The notes beneath the pieces were generated by a model. The model was not told the origin of the DNA. It saw nothing but the letters and a program-made list of their open reading frames with translations, and made no database searches. Shown piece by piece: positions 34,726 through 43,539 of a stretch of 64,000 nucleotides of DNA. This stretch comes from an uncultured Sphingomonas sp. (GTDB lineage Bacteria; Pseudomonadota; Alphaproteobacteria; Sphingomonadales; Sphingomonadaceae), in the NCBI RefSeq assembly GCF_913062585.1, contig NZ_CAJXWX010000001.1, positions 310,001 to 374,000 of the forward strand, in the 5' to 3' direction. Each line of letters begins with the position of its first letter. The first letter of the stretch is position 1. The translations under genes were made by a program, and so were the position numbers.

Positions 34726-34866
34726 ATTCCTCCCCTGCAAGGGGAGGGGGACCATGCGACGCATGGTGGAGGGGTGTCCCCGGTCGTGATATTTGGTCCC
34801 AAGCTGCCACCGGGACACCCCTCCGTCAGGCCTTTGGCCTGCCACCTCCCCTTCCAGGGGAGGAAT
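34726..34866. repeat. Family B repeat entering the SGNH gene
   Basis: A 141-base copy with ATTCC/GGAAT ends and terminal hairpins CCTCCCCTGCAAGGGGAGG and CCTCCCCTTCCAGGGGAGG. Inner hairpins CCATGCGACGCATGG and CAGGCCTTTGGCCTG parallel the copy at 21984 with compensating changes. The middle has an extra GTGTCCC...GGGACAC stem. Its last 41 bases overlap the 3' end of the minus-strand SGNH gene. Confidence 0.85.
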
Positions 34867-35629
34867 GATGGAATGCCGATCGGTCCTGAGGCTTCGCCAA
34901 AGCCCGCTTGATGGCGGCATCGGCGACCGGCGCCATTGCGGCATAGCCCGCCGCATTGGGATGCACCCCGTCGGTGCCATAAGCGGGGTTCAGCGCGTCG
35001 CCGACATGCAGGACCGACCAGTAATCGGCATAGGTCGCGCCGACTCGTTTGGCATAATCCTTCAACCAGGCATTCAGCGTCGCGATGCGTGGTGCGGTGG
35101 GCAGGCCCGGCTTCCACTCGAAATGATCGGCGGGCGGGATGGAGGCCAGGATCACCCGGATGCCATGCGCCTGGGCCAGCTCGACCATCGACATGATATT
35201 GCCCTCGACCTGCGCGTCGGTCGTCGGGCCGGTATTGCCCGCAATGTCGTTGGTGCCCGCCATGATCTGGACGACGGCGGGCTTCAGGTCGATCACGTCC
35301 TGGCGAAAGCGCAGCAGCATTTGCGACGTCGTCTGCCCGCTGATCCCGCGCCCCACCCGGCCGGGGGTGAAGAATTGCGGCATCTTGCCGACCCAGCCCT
35401 CGGTGATCGAGTCGCCCATGAAGACGATGCGAGGCTTGCCCGGTATCGGCGTCAGCGCGGCATTCGCCTCGCGATAACGCGCCAGATAGCCGAAGTCGTT
35501 GTGCAACCGCTCCTCCCATTCGCGGGTCCAGCGTTGCGCGTCGGTTTCCTTCTGCGGCGCCTGCGTCTGGGCGATGGCGGGCGTGGCGAGGGTCAGCGCG
35601 ACCAGTGCGGTCAGGGCCAGGCGGCTCAC
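34826..35629 (-). CDS. Secreted SGNH/GDSL-family esterase
   Basis: 267 residues from GTG 35629 (GTGA overlap with the GH2 stop). Signal peptide MSRLALTALVALTLATPAIAQ. Block I GDSITEGW with S74, block II GISGQTT, block III GTND with N127, and block V DGVHPN with D220 and H223 give a full SGNH set. Likely a carbohydrate acetyl- or acyl-esterase supporting the GH2 enzyme. The last 15 codons (SSPGRGGGRPKA) and the stop come from the family B repeat, so the natural C-terminus was probably shortened or replaced. Confidence 0.9.
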   Translation of the reverse strand: MSRLALTALVALTLATPAIAQTQAPQKETDAQRWTREWEERLHNDFGYLARYREANAALTPIPGKPRIVFMGDSITEGWVGKMPQFFTPGRVGRGISGQTTSQMLLRFRQDVIDLKPAVVQIMAGTNDIAGNTGPTTDAQVEGNIMSMVELAQAHGIRVILASIPPADHFEWKPGLPTAPRIATLNAWLKDYAKRVGATYADYWSVLHVGDALNPAYGTDGVHPNAAGYAAMAPVADAAIKRALAKPQDRSAFHHSSPGRGGGRPKA

Positions 35630-38600
35630 GGGCGCAGCTCCGCGCTTGTGGCGGTGACGTTCCAGCCGCGGATCGCGACGGTCGGCTTGTTCGCCTTGGC
35701 ACTGGGGAAGCGAATCTCGATCACGCGGGTCTCTCCGGGCAGCAGGGTGACGTAATTGTCGCTGAAATAAGCGGGCAGCACCTGGGTGCCGTCGGCGTTC
35801 ATCACGGTCAGCTTGGTCTCGATGGCGGGGACCGAGCCGCTGTTGGTGAGCGTGATATTGGCGGTCGTCTCCTCGCCCTGGCCCTCCAGGCTGGTATTCG
35901 CGGTGATCGTCGCCGCGCCCATCATGGTCAGCGCGCGATAGCCCGCGTCGTCCGCCGCCTGCCAATAGCTGTTGGTCGACAGCAGCTGCCCGCCCGCATC
36001 GCTCGCCTCCAGCCGGACGAGTACCGGCCCGCGCTTCATCGCGGAGGCGAGGTCCAGCGAAAGGACCGGCGTCACCGCCTCACCGTTCGCGGCGACCTTC
36101 GCCTCCTGCTCGCCTTCGCTCCGACCGTCCAGCCCGACGATCTTCGCGCGCACCTGCACGCCCTTCAGCGCGTCGCGGGTGTTGTTGACCAGCACGACGC
36201 GGTGGTCGGGCAGGTTCATCTGGACATGGATCGGCTCGGCGGCCTTTTTCACCCCGTAAAAGGCGGCGTGCGTGTCATAGTCGGAGGAGAAGATCTGCCA
36301 GGCCGAGGACGGCCAGGCGGGCTGCGTCATCCACAGCATCCGGCCGGAGTTTTCCGTCCAGAGCCCGGCATTCATCCCCTCGAAGATGGCGCGATAGGAT
36401 TCATACTCCATCATCTGCGCCTTGCGCTCGAAATCCTCGAGGCCCGTCGGCGCGCCGAAACGCTTTTCCAGCGCATCGGTGAAGCTCTTGACCGCGCCGT
36501 TCCCGGTCTGGTGCCAGTCGTGATAGGCCCAGACATCGCCGATCGGCCAGCGATCCGCCTCGGCCGGAATGGCGCGCTTCCACGCCTCCAGCGTCGGCAG
36601 CGAGGGCGTGCCGACCTCGACCGAGAAGCCCTTGGCATGGGTCGTGAAATATTCGACCGGCGGCCGCCAGTTATACGGCCCCGAGCCCTGCAGGTTCACC
36701 GCGTTGGACGAGGGCATATAGAGCCGCGTCCCGTCCTCGGCGCGCAACAGGGTGTCGAGCCCGGTGTTGAGGATCGGCTGCGGCACGCCCTCGTTCCGGC
36801 CGAACCAGGCGACGATCGAGGGATGGTTGCGGAACCGGCGGACGACGTCCGTCGCATTGGCGAGGAAGAGTTGCGGATCCTCAGCCTCCATATTGTAATC
36901 CTGGGTCGACTCCCAGAAGTCGGACAGGACCATCAGGCCATATTCGTCGGCCAGGTCGAAGAAGCTCTCCTCCGTATTCTGGCCCACCCAGTTGCGAATG
37001 ATGTTCAGATGTGCGTCGCGGTGGAGGCGGAAGAACGGCTCCAGATGCGCGCGGTCGACGCGCTTCATATAGTCGTCCATGCCGATATTGCCGCCGCGCG
37101 CCGCGATGCGCACGCCATTGACCCGCAGGACGAGATAGGGGGCCAGGCGCGGATCGTCGGTGAGCTTCGCCACCGCCGCCGACTGGTTGCCGCCGGGCGT
37201 GAAGCTCATCGCCCAGCCATTCGCCGTCTTGCGAATGCCCTTATGGCTGGTGTCGATGATCCGCTGGCTGCCGCGCACGCGGTTGAGGTCCAGCGTCACC
37301 CGTTCCAGATAGCCGTCATCGTCGAACAGCGACAGGTCATAGGTCACCTGCCGCATCCCGAAGCGGAGCGCCTTGGAATCCGACAGCGCGCCGTCGACCG
37401 CCGCCGTCAGCGCCAGATTGTGCAACGCCGGGTCGCCATAGCCGTTCGGCCACCACAGGCGCGGGTTCTTGACCGACAGCTGCGGAAATTCGGACGGCGA
37501 CAGGACGGCGCGGATCGTCTGGCCCGGCGCGACCGTCACCGGCTTTTCGACGACCACATCGTCGAACACCGCGCGGATCGTCGTCGTCACCGGCGCCTGG
37601 CCGTTATTGGTGACGGGCACCGCGATCTCGACATCGGCGACGGAATTGTCGGGCTTGGGCAGCGTGGTCACGACCTGCGGGTCGCCGATCACCGCCGGGC
37701 CGGTCGCGGCCAGCGTCACGCCTTGCCACAGCCCGGTATTGCGGTCGCGGACCGAGGGGATCCAGTCCCAGCCCTCGGTCGCGACGAAGGTCGGGCCGTC
37801 GAGCATCTGGACGCCGCCATTCTCGCCGACGCCCGCCGTCATCGATTCCTCATGCGCCAGGCCTGGGTGCGGCGGCGGCGAGACGCGCACGGCAATGGCG
37901 TTGCGCCCGGCGGCCAGCGTCACGGGGAAGCGGCCGCGAATGAACGCGCCCTTCATCGTCCCCGCCAACCGACCATTGACCCAGACCTCGGCCGAGTAGT
38001 TCACGCCGTTGAAGGTCAGCCACATCTGCCGTCCGGCAGCTTGCGGAGGCGTGTCGAACTCGGTGCGGTACCAGTAATCCTGCCGCGCCAGCGTCTCGGG
38101 GATCGACAGGTTGTTCAGCCCGACCGCCGGATCGGGATAGACGCCGCGATCGACGAGCGTGGTCAGTACCGTGCCCGGCACGGTCGCCGCATACCATTTG
38201 CTCGCGTCGAAATTGCCCTGCGACAGGTCCGCGCCGCCGGGGCCGACCTTCGCCGCCTCGATCAGCCGCCAGCCATTCACCGCCCATTGGCCGGTCGCGG
38301 TGGAGACGAGCGCGGGGTCCTTCGGCTCGGGCTTGGCGGTGCCGCTGGTCGGGATCGGGGCCTTGGACTGGGGCAGGGTCCAGGCGTCCTGCGGCGCGGT
38401 CTGGCCCTGCATCTGGCGGGTCTGATAGGGCCAACTGGGGCTGCCGGTCTGGAGCGCCAGCTTCGCCGGGTCGGGTGCGCGGCGCGCGGCGACGCGGATG
38501 GCCAGCGGGTCGACCACCTCACGCACCATGCGGAAGTCGATGATCTTGCCCGCAAAGATCGGCTGGTAGCTGCGCGGCGCCAAAGTCGCGGTGCCGATCA

Positions 38601-39072
38601 CGGGCTCCAGCGTCAGGCCGCGCTGCACCACCTGCCGTCCGTTCACGAACAGCCGGACGACCTTGCCGTCATAGCTGGCCGCGATATGGGTCCATTTGTT
38701 GCGATCGGCATCGCCGCCGCCCTGCACCACGCCCGCTTCGGTGACGAGCGCGGGCTGGCCGTCGACCAAGGCCAGATAGCGGCGCGGACCCGTCCGGGGA
38801 TCGCCGAAGCCACCGATCAGCATCGTCGTGCCCTTGCCCGCGACATCTCGGGGCTGCACCCAGGCGGACAGCGTCCAGTTGGACGCGACGACCGGCGTCT
38901 GGAGGATCGCGCGGGTATAGGAATCGCCGCCCGGCGGCAGGTCCGCGTTGATCGGGCCGAGCGGCGTGGCGGGTTGCGCCTGGGGCGCGGTCTGCGCGGA
39001 GACGCCAAGGCTCCAGCATAGCGCCGTCATCGATGCCAGAGCCCCGATCGCTCTTGCCGCCGCCACGCTCAT
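35626..39072 (-). CDS. Secreted GH2-family glycosidase with N-terminal LamG-like domain
   Basis: 1148 residues from ATG 39072 with RBS GGGAG. Signal peptide ends near GVSAQ (27). Residues about 45-190 look like a LamG/concanavalin-type domain (SNWTLSAWVQPRDVAGKG, NKWTHIAASYDGKVVRLFVNGRQV). The GH2 jelly-roll (YWYRTEFDTPPQAAGRQMWLTFNGVNYSAEVWVNG), Ig-like part and barrel follow. E761 in WFGRNEG is the likely acid/base and E819 in FSVEVGTPS the nucleophile, a pattern nearer exo-beta-D-glucosaminidase/mannosidase-type GH2 than LacZ. A C-terminal beta domain ends the protein. The LamG-first layout is unusual. Confidence 0.9.
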   Translation of the reverse strand: MSVAAARAIGALASMTALCWSLGVSAQTAPQAQPATPLGPINADLPPGGDSYTRAILQTPVVASNWTLSAWVQPRDVAGKGTTMLIGGFGDPRTGPRRYLALVDGQPALVTEAGVVQGGGDADRNKWTHIAASYDGKVVRLFVNGRQVVQRGLTLEPVIGTATLAPRSYQPIFAGKIIDFRMVREVVDPLAIRVAARRAPDPAKLALQTGSPSWPYQTRQMQGQTAPQDAWTLPQSKAPIPTSGTAKPEPKDPALVSTATGQWAVNGWRLIEAAKVGPGGADLSQGNFDASKWYAATVPGTVLTTLVDRGVYPDPAVGLNNLSIPETLARQDYWYRTEFDTPPQAAGRQMWLTFNGVNYSAEVWVNGRLAGTMKGAFIRGRFPVTLAAGRNAIAVRVSPPPHPGLAHEESMTAGVGENGGVQMLDGPTFVATEGWDWIPSVRDRNTGLWQGVTLAATGPAVIGDPQVVTTLPKPDNSVADVEIAVPVTNNGQAPVTTTIRAVFDDVVVEKPVTVAPGQTIRAVLSPSEFPQLSVKNPRLWWPNGYGDPALHNLALTAAVDGALSDSKALRFGMRQVTYDLSLFDDDGYLERVTLDLNRVRGSQRIIDTSHKGIRKTANGWAMSFTPGGNQSAAVAKLTDDPRLAPYLVLRVNGVRIAARGGNIGMDDYMKRVDRAHLEPFFRLHRDAHLNIIRNWVGQNTEESFFDLADEYGLMVLSDFWESTQDYNMEAEDPQLFLANATDVVRRFRNHPSIVAWFGRNEGVPQPILNTGLDTLLRAEDGTRLYMPSSNAVNLQGSGPYNWRPPVEYFTTHAKGFSVEVGTPSLPTLEAWKRAIPAEADRWPIGDVWAYHDWHQTGNGAVKSFTDALEKRFGAPTGLEDFERKAQMMEYESYRAIFEGMNAGLWTENSGRMLWMTQPAWPSSAWQIFSSDYDTHAAFYGVKKAAEPIHVQMNLPDHRVVLVNNTRDALKGVQVRAKIVGLDGRSEGEQEAKVAANGEAVTPVLSLDLASAMKRGPVLVRLEASDAGGQLLSTNSYWQAADDAGYRALTMMGAATITANTSLEGQGEETTANITLTNSGSVPAIETKLTVMNADGTQVLPAYFSDNYVTLLPGETRVIEIRFPSAKANKPTVAIRGWNVTATSAELRP

Positions 39073-39143
39073 GCCTGCTCCCTTTTGAATTGCTGCCGGA
39101 TAAAGCAAATGAAAAGCCGTAAAGTCAAAGGGCGCGGCATATG

Positions 39144-39166
39144 TTCCTCCCCTTGCAGGGGAGGAA
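39144..39166. repeat. Solo family B terminal hairpin
   Basis: TTCCTCCCC (39144-39152) and GGGGAGGAA (39158-39166) form a perfect hairpin around TTGCA. It is the end unit of family B without the rest, 7 bases after the bioA stop on the minus strand, so it may act as the bio operon terminator. Confidence 0.75.
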
Positions 39167-39172
39167 TAAGGG

Positions 39173-40420
39173 TTATGCCCCGAAACGATCGATCGCCTCG
39201 CCGATGCCGCTCCAGACTTTACCGAGCTGCGTCGGAGTGATCGAATAAGGCGGCATGACATAGATGGTGTTGCCCATCGGCCGGACGAGCAGGTCGCGCT
39301 CGCGGAAATGCGCGAGCAGCCGGGGGGCGAGGCCCGAGAGATAGTCTTGCCCCGCGCCCAGCTCGAACGCGGCGATGGTGCCCAGCTGGCGGGGGCTGTG
39401 GACTGCCGGCTCGCCGGCAATGGCTGCCAGATGCGTCGCCTGCGCGGCTGCCAATGCGTCGATGCGCGCCTGCACCGGCTCCTCGCGCCAGATCGCCAGA
39501 TTGGCCGCCGCCGCCGCGCAGGCGATGGGGTTCGCGGTGTAGCTGGAGGAGTGGAAGAACTGTTTCGATCGATCACTCTCCGACCAGTGCGCCTGAAAGA
39601 TCGGCTCGGTCGCCAGCGTCACCGCCAGCGGCACCGCACCGCCGGTCAGCCCCTTGGAGAGACACAGAATGTCGGGCACCACCCCCGCCTGGTCGCAGGC
39701 GAAGAGCGTGCCGGTGCGGCCCCATCCGGTCATCACCTCGTCGGCGATGAAGAGTACCCCGTGGGCGGTACAGATCTCGCGCATCGCCGCCAGCGTCTCG
39801 GGGGTGTAGAGCAGCATCCCGCCCGCCCCCAGCACCAACGGCTCGACGATGAACGCCGCCGCGCCTGCCCGGCATTCCGCCTCCAGCGCGTCGAGCGTGG
39901 CCTGCACATCGCTGGGAAAGGGAATGGTGCCGACGTCGAACAGCAGCGGCGCATAGGCGCGGTTATAGACCCCCCGCGCGCCGACCGACATGGCGCCGAT
40001 CGTGTCGCCATGATAGCTGTGCTCGAGGACGAGGATGCGGTGCCGTGGCTCGCCCCGGTTGAGCCAATATCCCAGCGCCATCTTCAGCGCGACCTCGACC
40101 GCCGTGGACCCGGAGTCGGAGAAGAAGACCCGCGTCAGGTCGGGCGGGGTGATCCGCACCAGCTCGGCGGCGACCGTCTCGGCGGGTTCATGGGTCCAGC
40201 CCGCGAAGATGATCTGATCGAGCTTTCCTGCCTGCTCGGCGATGGCGGCGCTGATGCGCGGATGGTTGTGGCCGTGGGTCGTCACCCACCAGCTGGAGAT
40301 GGCATCGATCACCTGCCGCCCATCCACCGTGGTCAGCACCGCGCCGCTGGCGGTGGCGACCATCGGGATCGGCTCGCCCAGGCCATGCTGGGTGAAGGGA
40401 TGCCAGACCGGCGAGGTCAT
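39173..40420 (-). CDS. bioA: Adenosylmethionine-8-amino-7-oxononanoate aminotransferase
   Basis: PLP enzyme that turns KAPA into DAPA using SAM as amino donor. 415 residues; N-terminal [22 protein letters not shown], and PLP lysine K256 in LSKGLTGG are BioA-specific. ATG overlaps the bioD stop by 4 bases. Last gene of bioF-bioD-bioA. Confidence 0.95.
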   Translation of the reverse strand: MTSPVWHPFTQHGLGEPIPMVATASGAVLTTVDGRQVIDAISSWWVTTHGHNHPRISAAIAEQAGKLDQIIFAGWTHEPAETVAAELVRITPPDLTRVFFSDSGSTAVEVALKMALGYWLNRGEPRHRILVLEHSYHGDTIGAMSVGARGVYNRAYAPLLFDVGTIPFPSDVQATLDALEAECRAGAAAFIVEPLVLGAGGMLLYTPETLAAMREICTAHGVLFIADEVMTGWGRTGTLFACDQAGVVPDILCLSKGLTGGAVPLAVTLATEPIFQAHWSESDRSKQFFHSSSYTANPIACAAAAANLAIWREEPVQARIDALAAAQATHLAAIAGEPAVHSPRQLGTIAAFELGAGQDYLSGLAPRLLAHFRERDLLVRPMGNTIYVMPPYSITPTQLGKVWSGIGEAIDRFGA

Positions 40421-41037
40421 CGGAAATCCGCGACGTCGAAATTGGCGGCGAAGGCCTGGGCCAGCGTCTCGCGGGTCAGGTCGGCAAGGCGTGGCAGGCG
40501 GCCGAGCCGCTTCACCCCACCGATCGCGGCGATCGTCGCCTCGCTATCCTCGACGCCTTCACCGACAAAGGCGACGCCCAGGATCGGCACGCCGCGCGCA
40601 CGCAACGCCTCGATCGACAACAGGCTGTGGTTGATCGTACCCAGCCCGGTTCGCGCGACCAGCACCACCGGGCGGCCCCAATGCGCGAACAGGTCGGCGA
40701 ACCGCAGCTGCCGGGTCACGGGCACCAGCACGCCCCCCGCCCCCTCGGCGACCAAGGGCCCGTCGACCTGCGGCAGGGCGAGGCGGTCCATCGCGATCTC
40801 AACCCCGTCGATCTCGGCGGCGCGATGCGGCGAGCACGGCGTCTTCAACCGATAGGCCGAGGGCAGGACCGGACGGCCGCTGAGCCGCGCCACCGTCTCG
40901 GCATCGCCATGCCCGTCCTCGTCGGTGCCCGCCTGGACGGGTTTCCAATAATGCGCGCCCAGCGCACCGGTCAGCGCGGCGGAGAAGACGGTCTTGCCGA
41001 TCTCGGTATCGGTGCCGGTGACGATGACGGCGCTCAT
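40417..41037 (-). CDS. bioD: Dethiobiotin synthase
   Basis: ATP-dependent ureido ring closure on DAPA. 206 residues from ATG 41037, P-loop GTDTEIGKT at 8-16, then [17 protein letters not shown] and [11 protein letters not shown]. The longer open frame upstream is a shadow of bioF. Overlaps bioF and bioA by 4 bases each, so the three are coupled. Confidence 0.95.
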   Translation of the reverse strand: MSAVIVTGTDTEIGKTVFSAALTGALGAHYWKPVQAGTDEDGHGDAETVARLSGRPVLPSAYRLKTPCSPHRAAEIDGVEIAMDRLALPQVDGPLVAEGAGGVLVPVTRQLRFADLFAHWGRPVVLVARTGLGTINHSLLSIEALRARGVPILGVAFVGEGVEDSEATIAAIGGVKRLGRLPRLADLTRETLAQAFAANFDVADFR

Positions 41038-42143
41038 GCCAGAACCTCCTGCAATGCCTGGTCGAGCGCGAAGATGTCCGCCGCCTCGACATTCAATGTG
41101 ATCGACAGCCGCAGCCGCGCCGAACCCACCGGCACGGTCGGCGGGCGGATGCCGCGTATGTCGAAGCTGCGTGCCTGCAACGCCGCGGCCGCGCGCATGG
41201 TGCGGCCATTGTCGCGCAGGATCAGCGGCATGATCGGCGTGCCTTGCGCCAGCGCGCCATGCTTCGCCAGTTGCTCGCCCGCCAGCGCGATACGCTCGTG
41301 GAGCGCGATGCGTCGCTCGGGCTCGTCGGCCAGGATGCGCAAGGCCTCGCGCACGCCGCGCGCCATCAGCGGCGAGGGCGCGGTCGAGAAGATGAACCCC
41401 CGCCCGCGATTGACCAGATAGTCGCGGACGATGGCCGGCCCCGCGACCAGCGCGCCTTCGCACCCCATCGCCTTGCCGCAGGTATGGAGGGTGACGACCC
41501 GCTCGCCGGGCGTTGCCAGACCCTGGCCGCGCGTTCCGAAGACGCCGGTGGCATGGGCCTCGTCGACGATCAGCATCGCATCGTGCTGCTCGGCCACCGC
41601 GTACAGATCGGCCAGCGGCGCGGTGTCGCCGTCCATCGAATAGAGGCTCTCGACCGCGATCCAGGGCGTGCCCTTGCCGCCGCCGTCGCGCCAGGCGCGG
41701 ATCGCCTGCGCGACCGCGCCCGGATCGTTATGCGCCGCCGCCACGCTCTGCGCGCGCGACAGCCTCATCCCCTCATGCATACTGGCATGGACCAGCGCGT
41801 CATGGACGATCAGGTCGCCGCGTTGCGGCAGCGTCGCCAGGATCGCGACATTGGCGGTATAGCCTGAGGAGAAATACAGGCTCGCCTCCGCCCCGAAGAA
41901 CGCCGCGGCCTCGGCCTCCAGCGCCTCATGCTCCGGGTGATTGCCGCGCAGCAGCCGCGATCCGCCCGAGCCGACGGGGACGCCTTGGCCGACGGCCTCG
42001 GCGATCGCGGCGGCGAGGCGCGGGTGGCTCGCCAGCCCGAGATAATCGTTGGAAGCGAAGTCCTTACCCGCCATCGGGGCCAGCACCCGCAGTCGGTCCC
42101 GCGCGGCCAGTCGGGCCAGATCGGCGCGATGAAAGTCCAGCAT
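41034..42143 (-). CDS. bioF: 8-amino-7-oxononanoate synthase
   Basis: PLP-dependent condensation of pimeloyl-ACP and alanine. 369 residues; [42 protein letters not shown] and PLP lysine K224 in [13 protein letters not shown] are all present. First gene of the bio operon. bioB and the pimeloyl-forming bioC/bioH are not in the window. A family A repeat pair occupies the space upstream, 57 bases before the start. Confidence 0.95.
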   Translation of the reverse strand: MLDFHRADLARLAARDRLRVLAPMAGKDFASNDYLGLASHPRLAAAIAEAVGQGVPVGSGGSRLLRGNHPEHEALEAEAAAFFGAEASLYFSSGYTANVAILATLPQRGDLIVHDALVHASMHEGMRLSRAQSVAAAHNDPGAVAQAIRAWRDGGGKGTPWIAVESLYSMDGDTAPLADLYAVAEQHDAMLIVDEAHATGVFGTRGQGLATPGERVVTLHTCGKAMGCEGALVAGPAIVRDYLVNRGRGFIFSTAPSPLMARGVREALRILADEPERRIALHERIALAGEQLAKHGALAQGTPIMPLILRDNGRTMRAAAALQARSFDIRGIRPPTVPVGSARLRLSITLNVEAADIFALDQALQEVLA

Positions 42144-42199
42144 GGGGCTTCCCTAGCCAGACCGGCGGGCGAGCGGAACCATATTTGTGAGGGATTCCC

Positions 42200-42289
42200 G
42201 TGGCCTTCGACTTCGCTCAGGCTGAACGGGGGTGTGGGACTTTGGTTCTTTTACAACGTCCGTTCAGCCTGAGCGAAGTCGAAGGCCAC
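42200..42289. repeat. Family A REP-like pair, perfect 30-base arms
   Basis: Units 42200-42229 and 42260-42289 are exact reverse complements over 30 bases, the best preserved pair here. Unlike the other copies it separates two genes on the same (minus) strand: it lies after the methyltransferase stop and before bioF. Confidence 0.92.
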
Positions 42290-42303
42290 GCCCCCACCAG
42301 CCG

Positions 42304-43032
42304 TCAAACAGGCTCCGCCAAAGTCACGATCGACACCCCCGGCGTCATCGGCGCGCGGCCGACCAGATGCCGCTCCAGCCGGAAGATCGCCTCGAACGCC
42401 TTGTTGAGCGGCGCAGGCGGGGGCGAGTCGTCGCTGTCGTCGCGCCCCGTCAGCCGCCCGGCGATGCGGGCCGCCGCCGCCAGCGGGAAGAGCAGCGAAT
42501 TGAAATAGGTCAGCTTGCGCGGGGCCAGACCCGCCTTCTGGATCGCCGACACCAGCGTCCCCTTGGAATAGCGGCGATGGTGATGGTTCACCACGTCATG
42601 CGCCGACCACATCCACTGATGCGCGGGCACCGCAATCAGGATCTTACCGCCCGGCTTCAGGCAGGACTTCATCGCGGCCAGTGCGGCCACATCGTCCTCG
42701 ATATGCTCGACCACGTCGAGCACGGCGATCAGGTCATAGGCGCCCCGCTCGATGCCCGGCAGGTCGGGCAGTGGCGCGGCCTGGACCGGCTTGCCCAGCC
42801 GCTGCGACGCGATCTCGCGCGCGGCCGGGTCGATCTCGATCGCGTCGACCGTGCCGAAGCTCGCCAGCATGGGCAGGTTGTGCCCGGTGCCGCAGCCGAT
42901 CTCCAGGATGCGCGCGTCCCCCGGCAGCTTGCCATAGCGGGTCAGGTAATCGGCCAGGATGTCGCGGCGGGCGCGGTACCACCAATGGGTGGAGTCGTGC
43001 GCGGCCATGCGGTCGTAAACGATACGGTCCAT
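42304..43032 (-). CDS. Class I SAM-dependent methyltransferase
   Basis: 242 residues. N-terminal HWWYRARRDILADYL, SAM-binding ILEIGCGTGHNLPML, acidic loop AIEIDP, motif DLIAVLDVVEHIEDD, and VPAHQWMWSAHDVVNHHHRRYS, a set seen in methyltransferases next to polyprenyl-glycan genes. It starts 4 bases after the gtrA stop. Substrate unknown; the neighbours suggest a surface glycan or lipid carrier. Confidence 0.87.
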   Translation of the reverse strand: MDRIVYDRMAAHDSTHWWYRARRDILADYLTRYGKLPGDARILEIGCGTGHNLPMLASFGTVDAIEIDPAAREIASQRLGKPVQAAPLPDLPGIERGAYDLIAVLDVVEHIEDDVAALAAMKSCLKPGGKILIAVPAHQWMWSAHDVVNHHHRRYSKGTLVSAIQKAGLAPRKLTYFNSLLFPLAAAARIAGRLTGRDDSDDSPPPAPLNKAFEAIFRLERHLVGRAPMTPGVSIVTLAEPV

Positions 43033-43036
43033 GAAC

Positions 43037-43465
43037 TTATCCGAAGACCCATTGGCGGTTGAGCGCGAAGGTCGCGATCGGCGTGATCGTGACCACCGGG
43101 ATCAGCGCGACCCAGGGTTGTTGATGCAGGACACCGGTCGTCAGCCAGGTGAACAGCGCGTTGAGGGCCAGGCCGAAACCCTGGACGACGAGGAATTTCA
43201 GATGCTGCCGGCCGCTGGAATCGCGGGTGCCGTGCCCGCGAAAGCTCCATGCGCTGTGCAGGAAAAAGCCGACGATCACCGCGACCAGAAAGGCTGGCGG
43301 CACCGCAAAGACTGCCTTGTCGTGCGGCAGCACCCAGGCGGTCAGCGGCAGATAGACCGCCGAATAGACGACCGTCGACAACCCGCCCGCAATGCCGAAC
43401 CGGATGATCTGGCCCAGCACGCCACTGGACCGCCATCGATCGATCTGGTGCTGAAGAGTCGCCAT
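43037..43465 (-). CDS. GtrA family membrane protein
   Basis: 142 residues with four membrane helices (IIRFGIAGGLSTVVYSAVYL, VPPAFLVAVIVGFFLHSAWSF, FLVVQGFGLALNALFTWL, VALIPVVTITPIATFALNRQWVF). FLHSAWSFRG and the final NRQWVF are the GtrA signature. GtrA-like proteins are linked to flipping of lipid-linked sugars or to arabinogalactan and teichoic acid decoration. It is upstream of the methyltransferase and divergent from the GT-C-like gene. Confidence 0.9.
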   Translation of the reverse strand: MATLQHQIDRWRSSGVLGQIIRFGIAGGLSTVVYSAVYLPLTAWVLPHDKAVFAVPPAFLVAVIVGFFLHSAWSFRGHGTRDSSGRQHLKFLVVQGFGLALNALFTWLTTGVLHQQPWVALIPVVTITPIATFALNRQWVFG

Positions 43466-43539
43466 ACCCCCGACCTTGCCCTTTGCGCCGCCCGCGATAG
43501 AGCGGGCCCCAAGTCCTGCGCCTTAAGCTGCGGGCGGGT

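Noticed and set aside
35605..39021. A 1138-codon open frame on the plus strand opposite the GH2 gene
   Set aside because: Antisense shadow of a gene with signal peptide and catalytic residues; the plus-strand product is Arg/Asp/His-rich with no recognisable domain.
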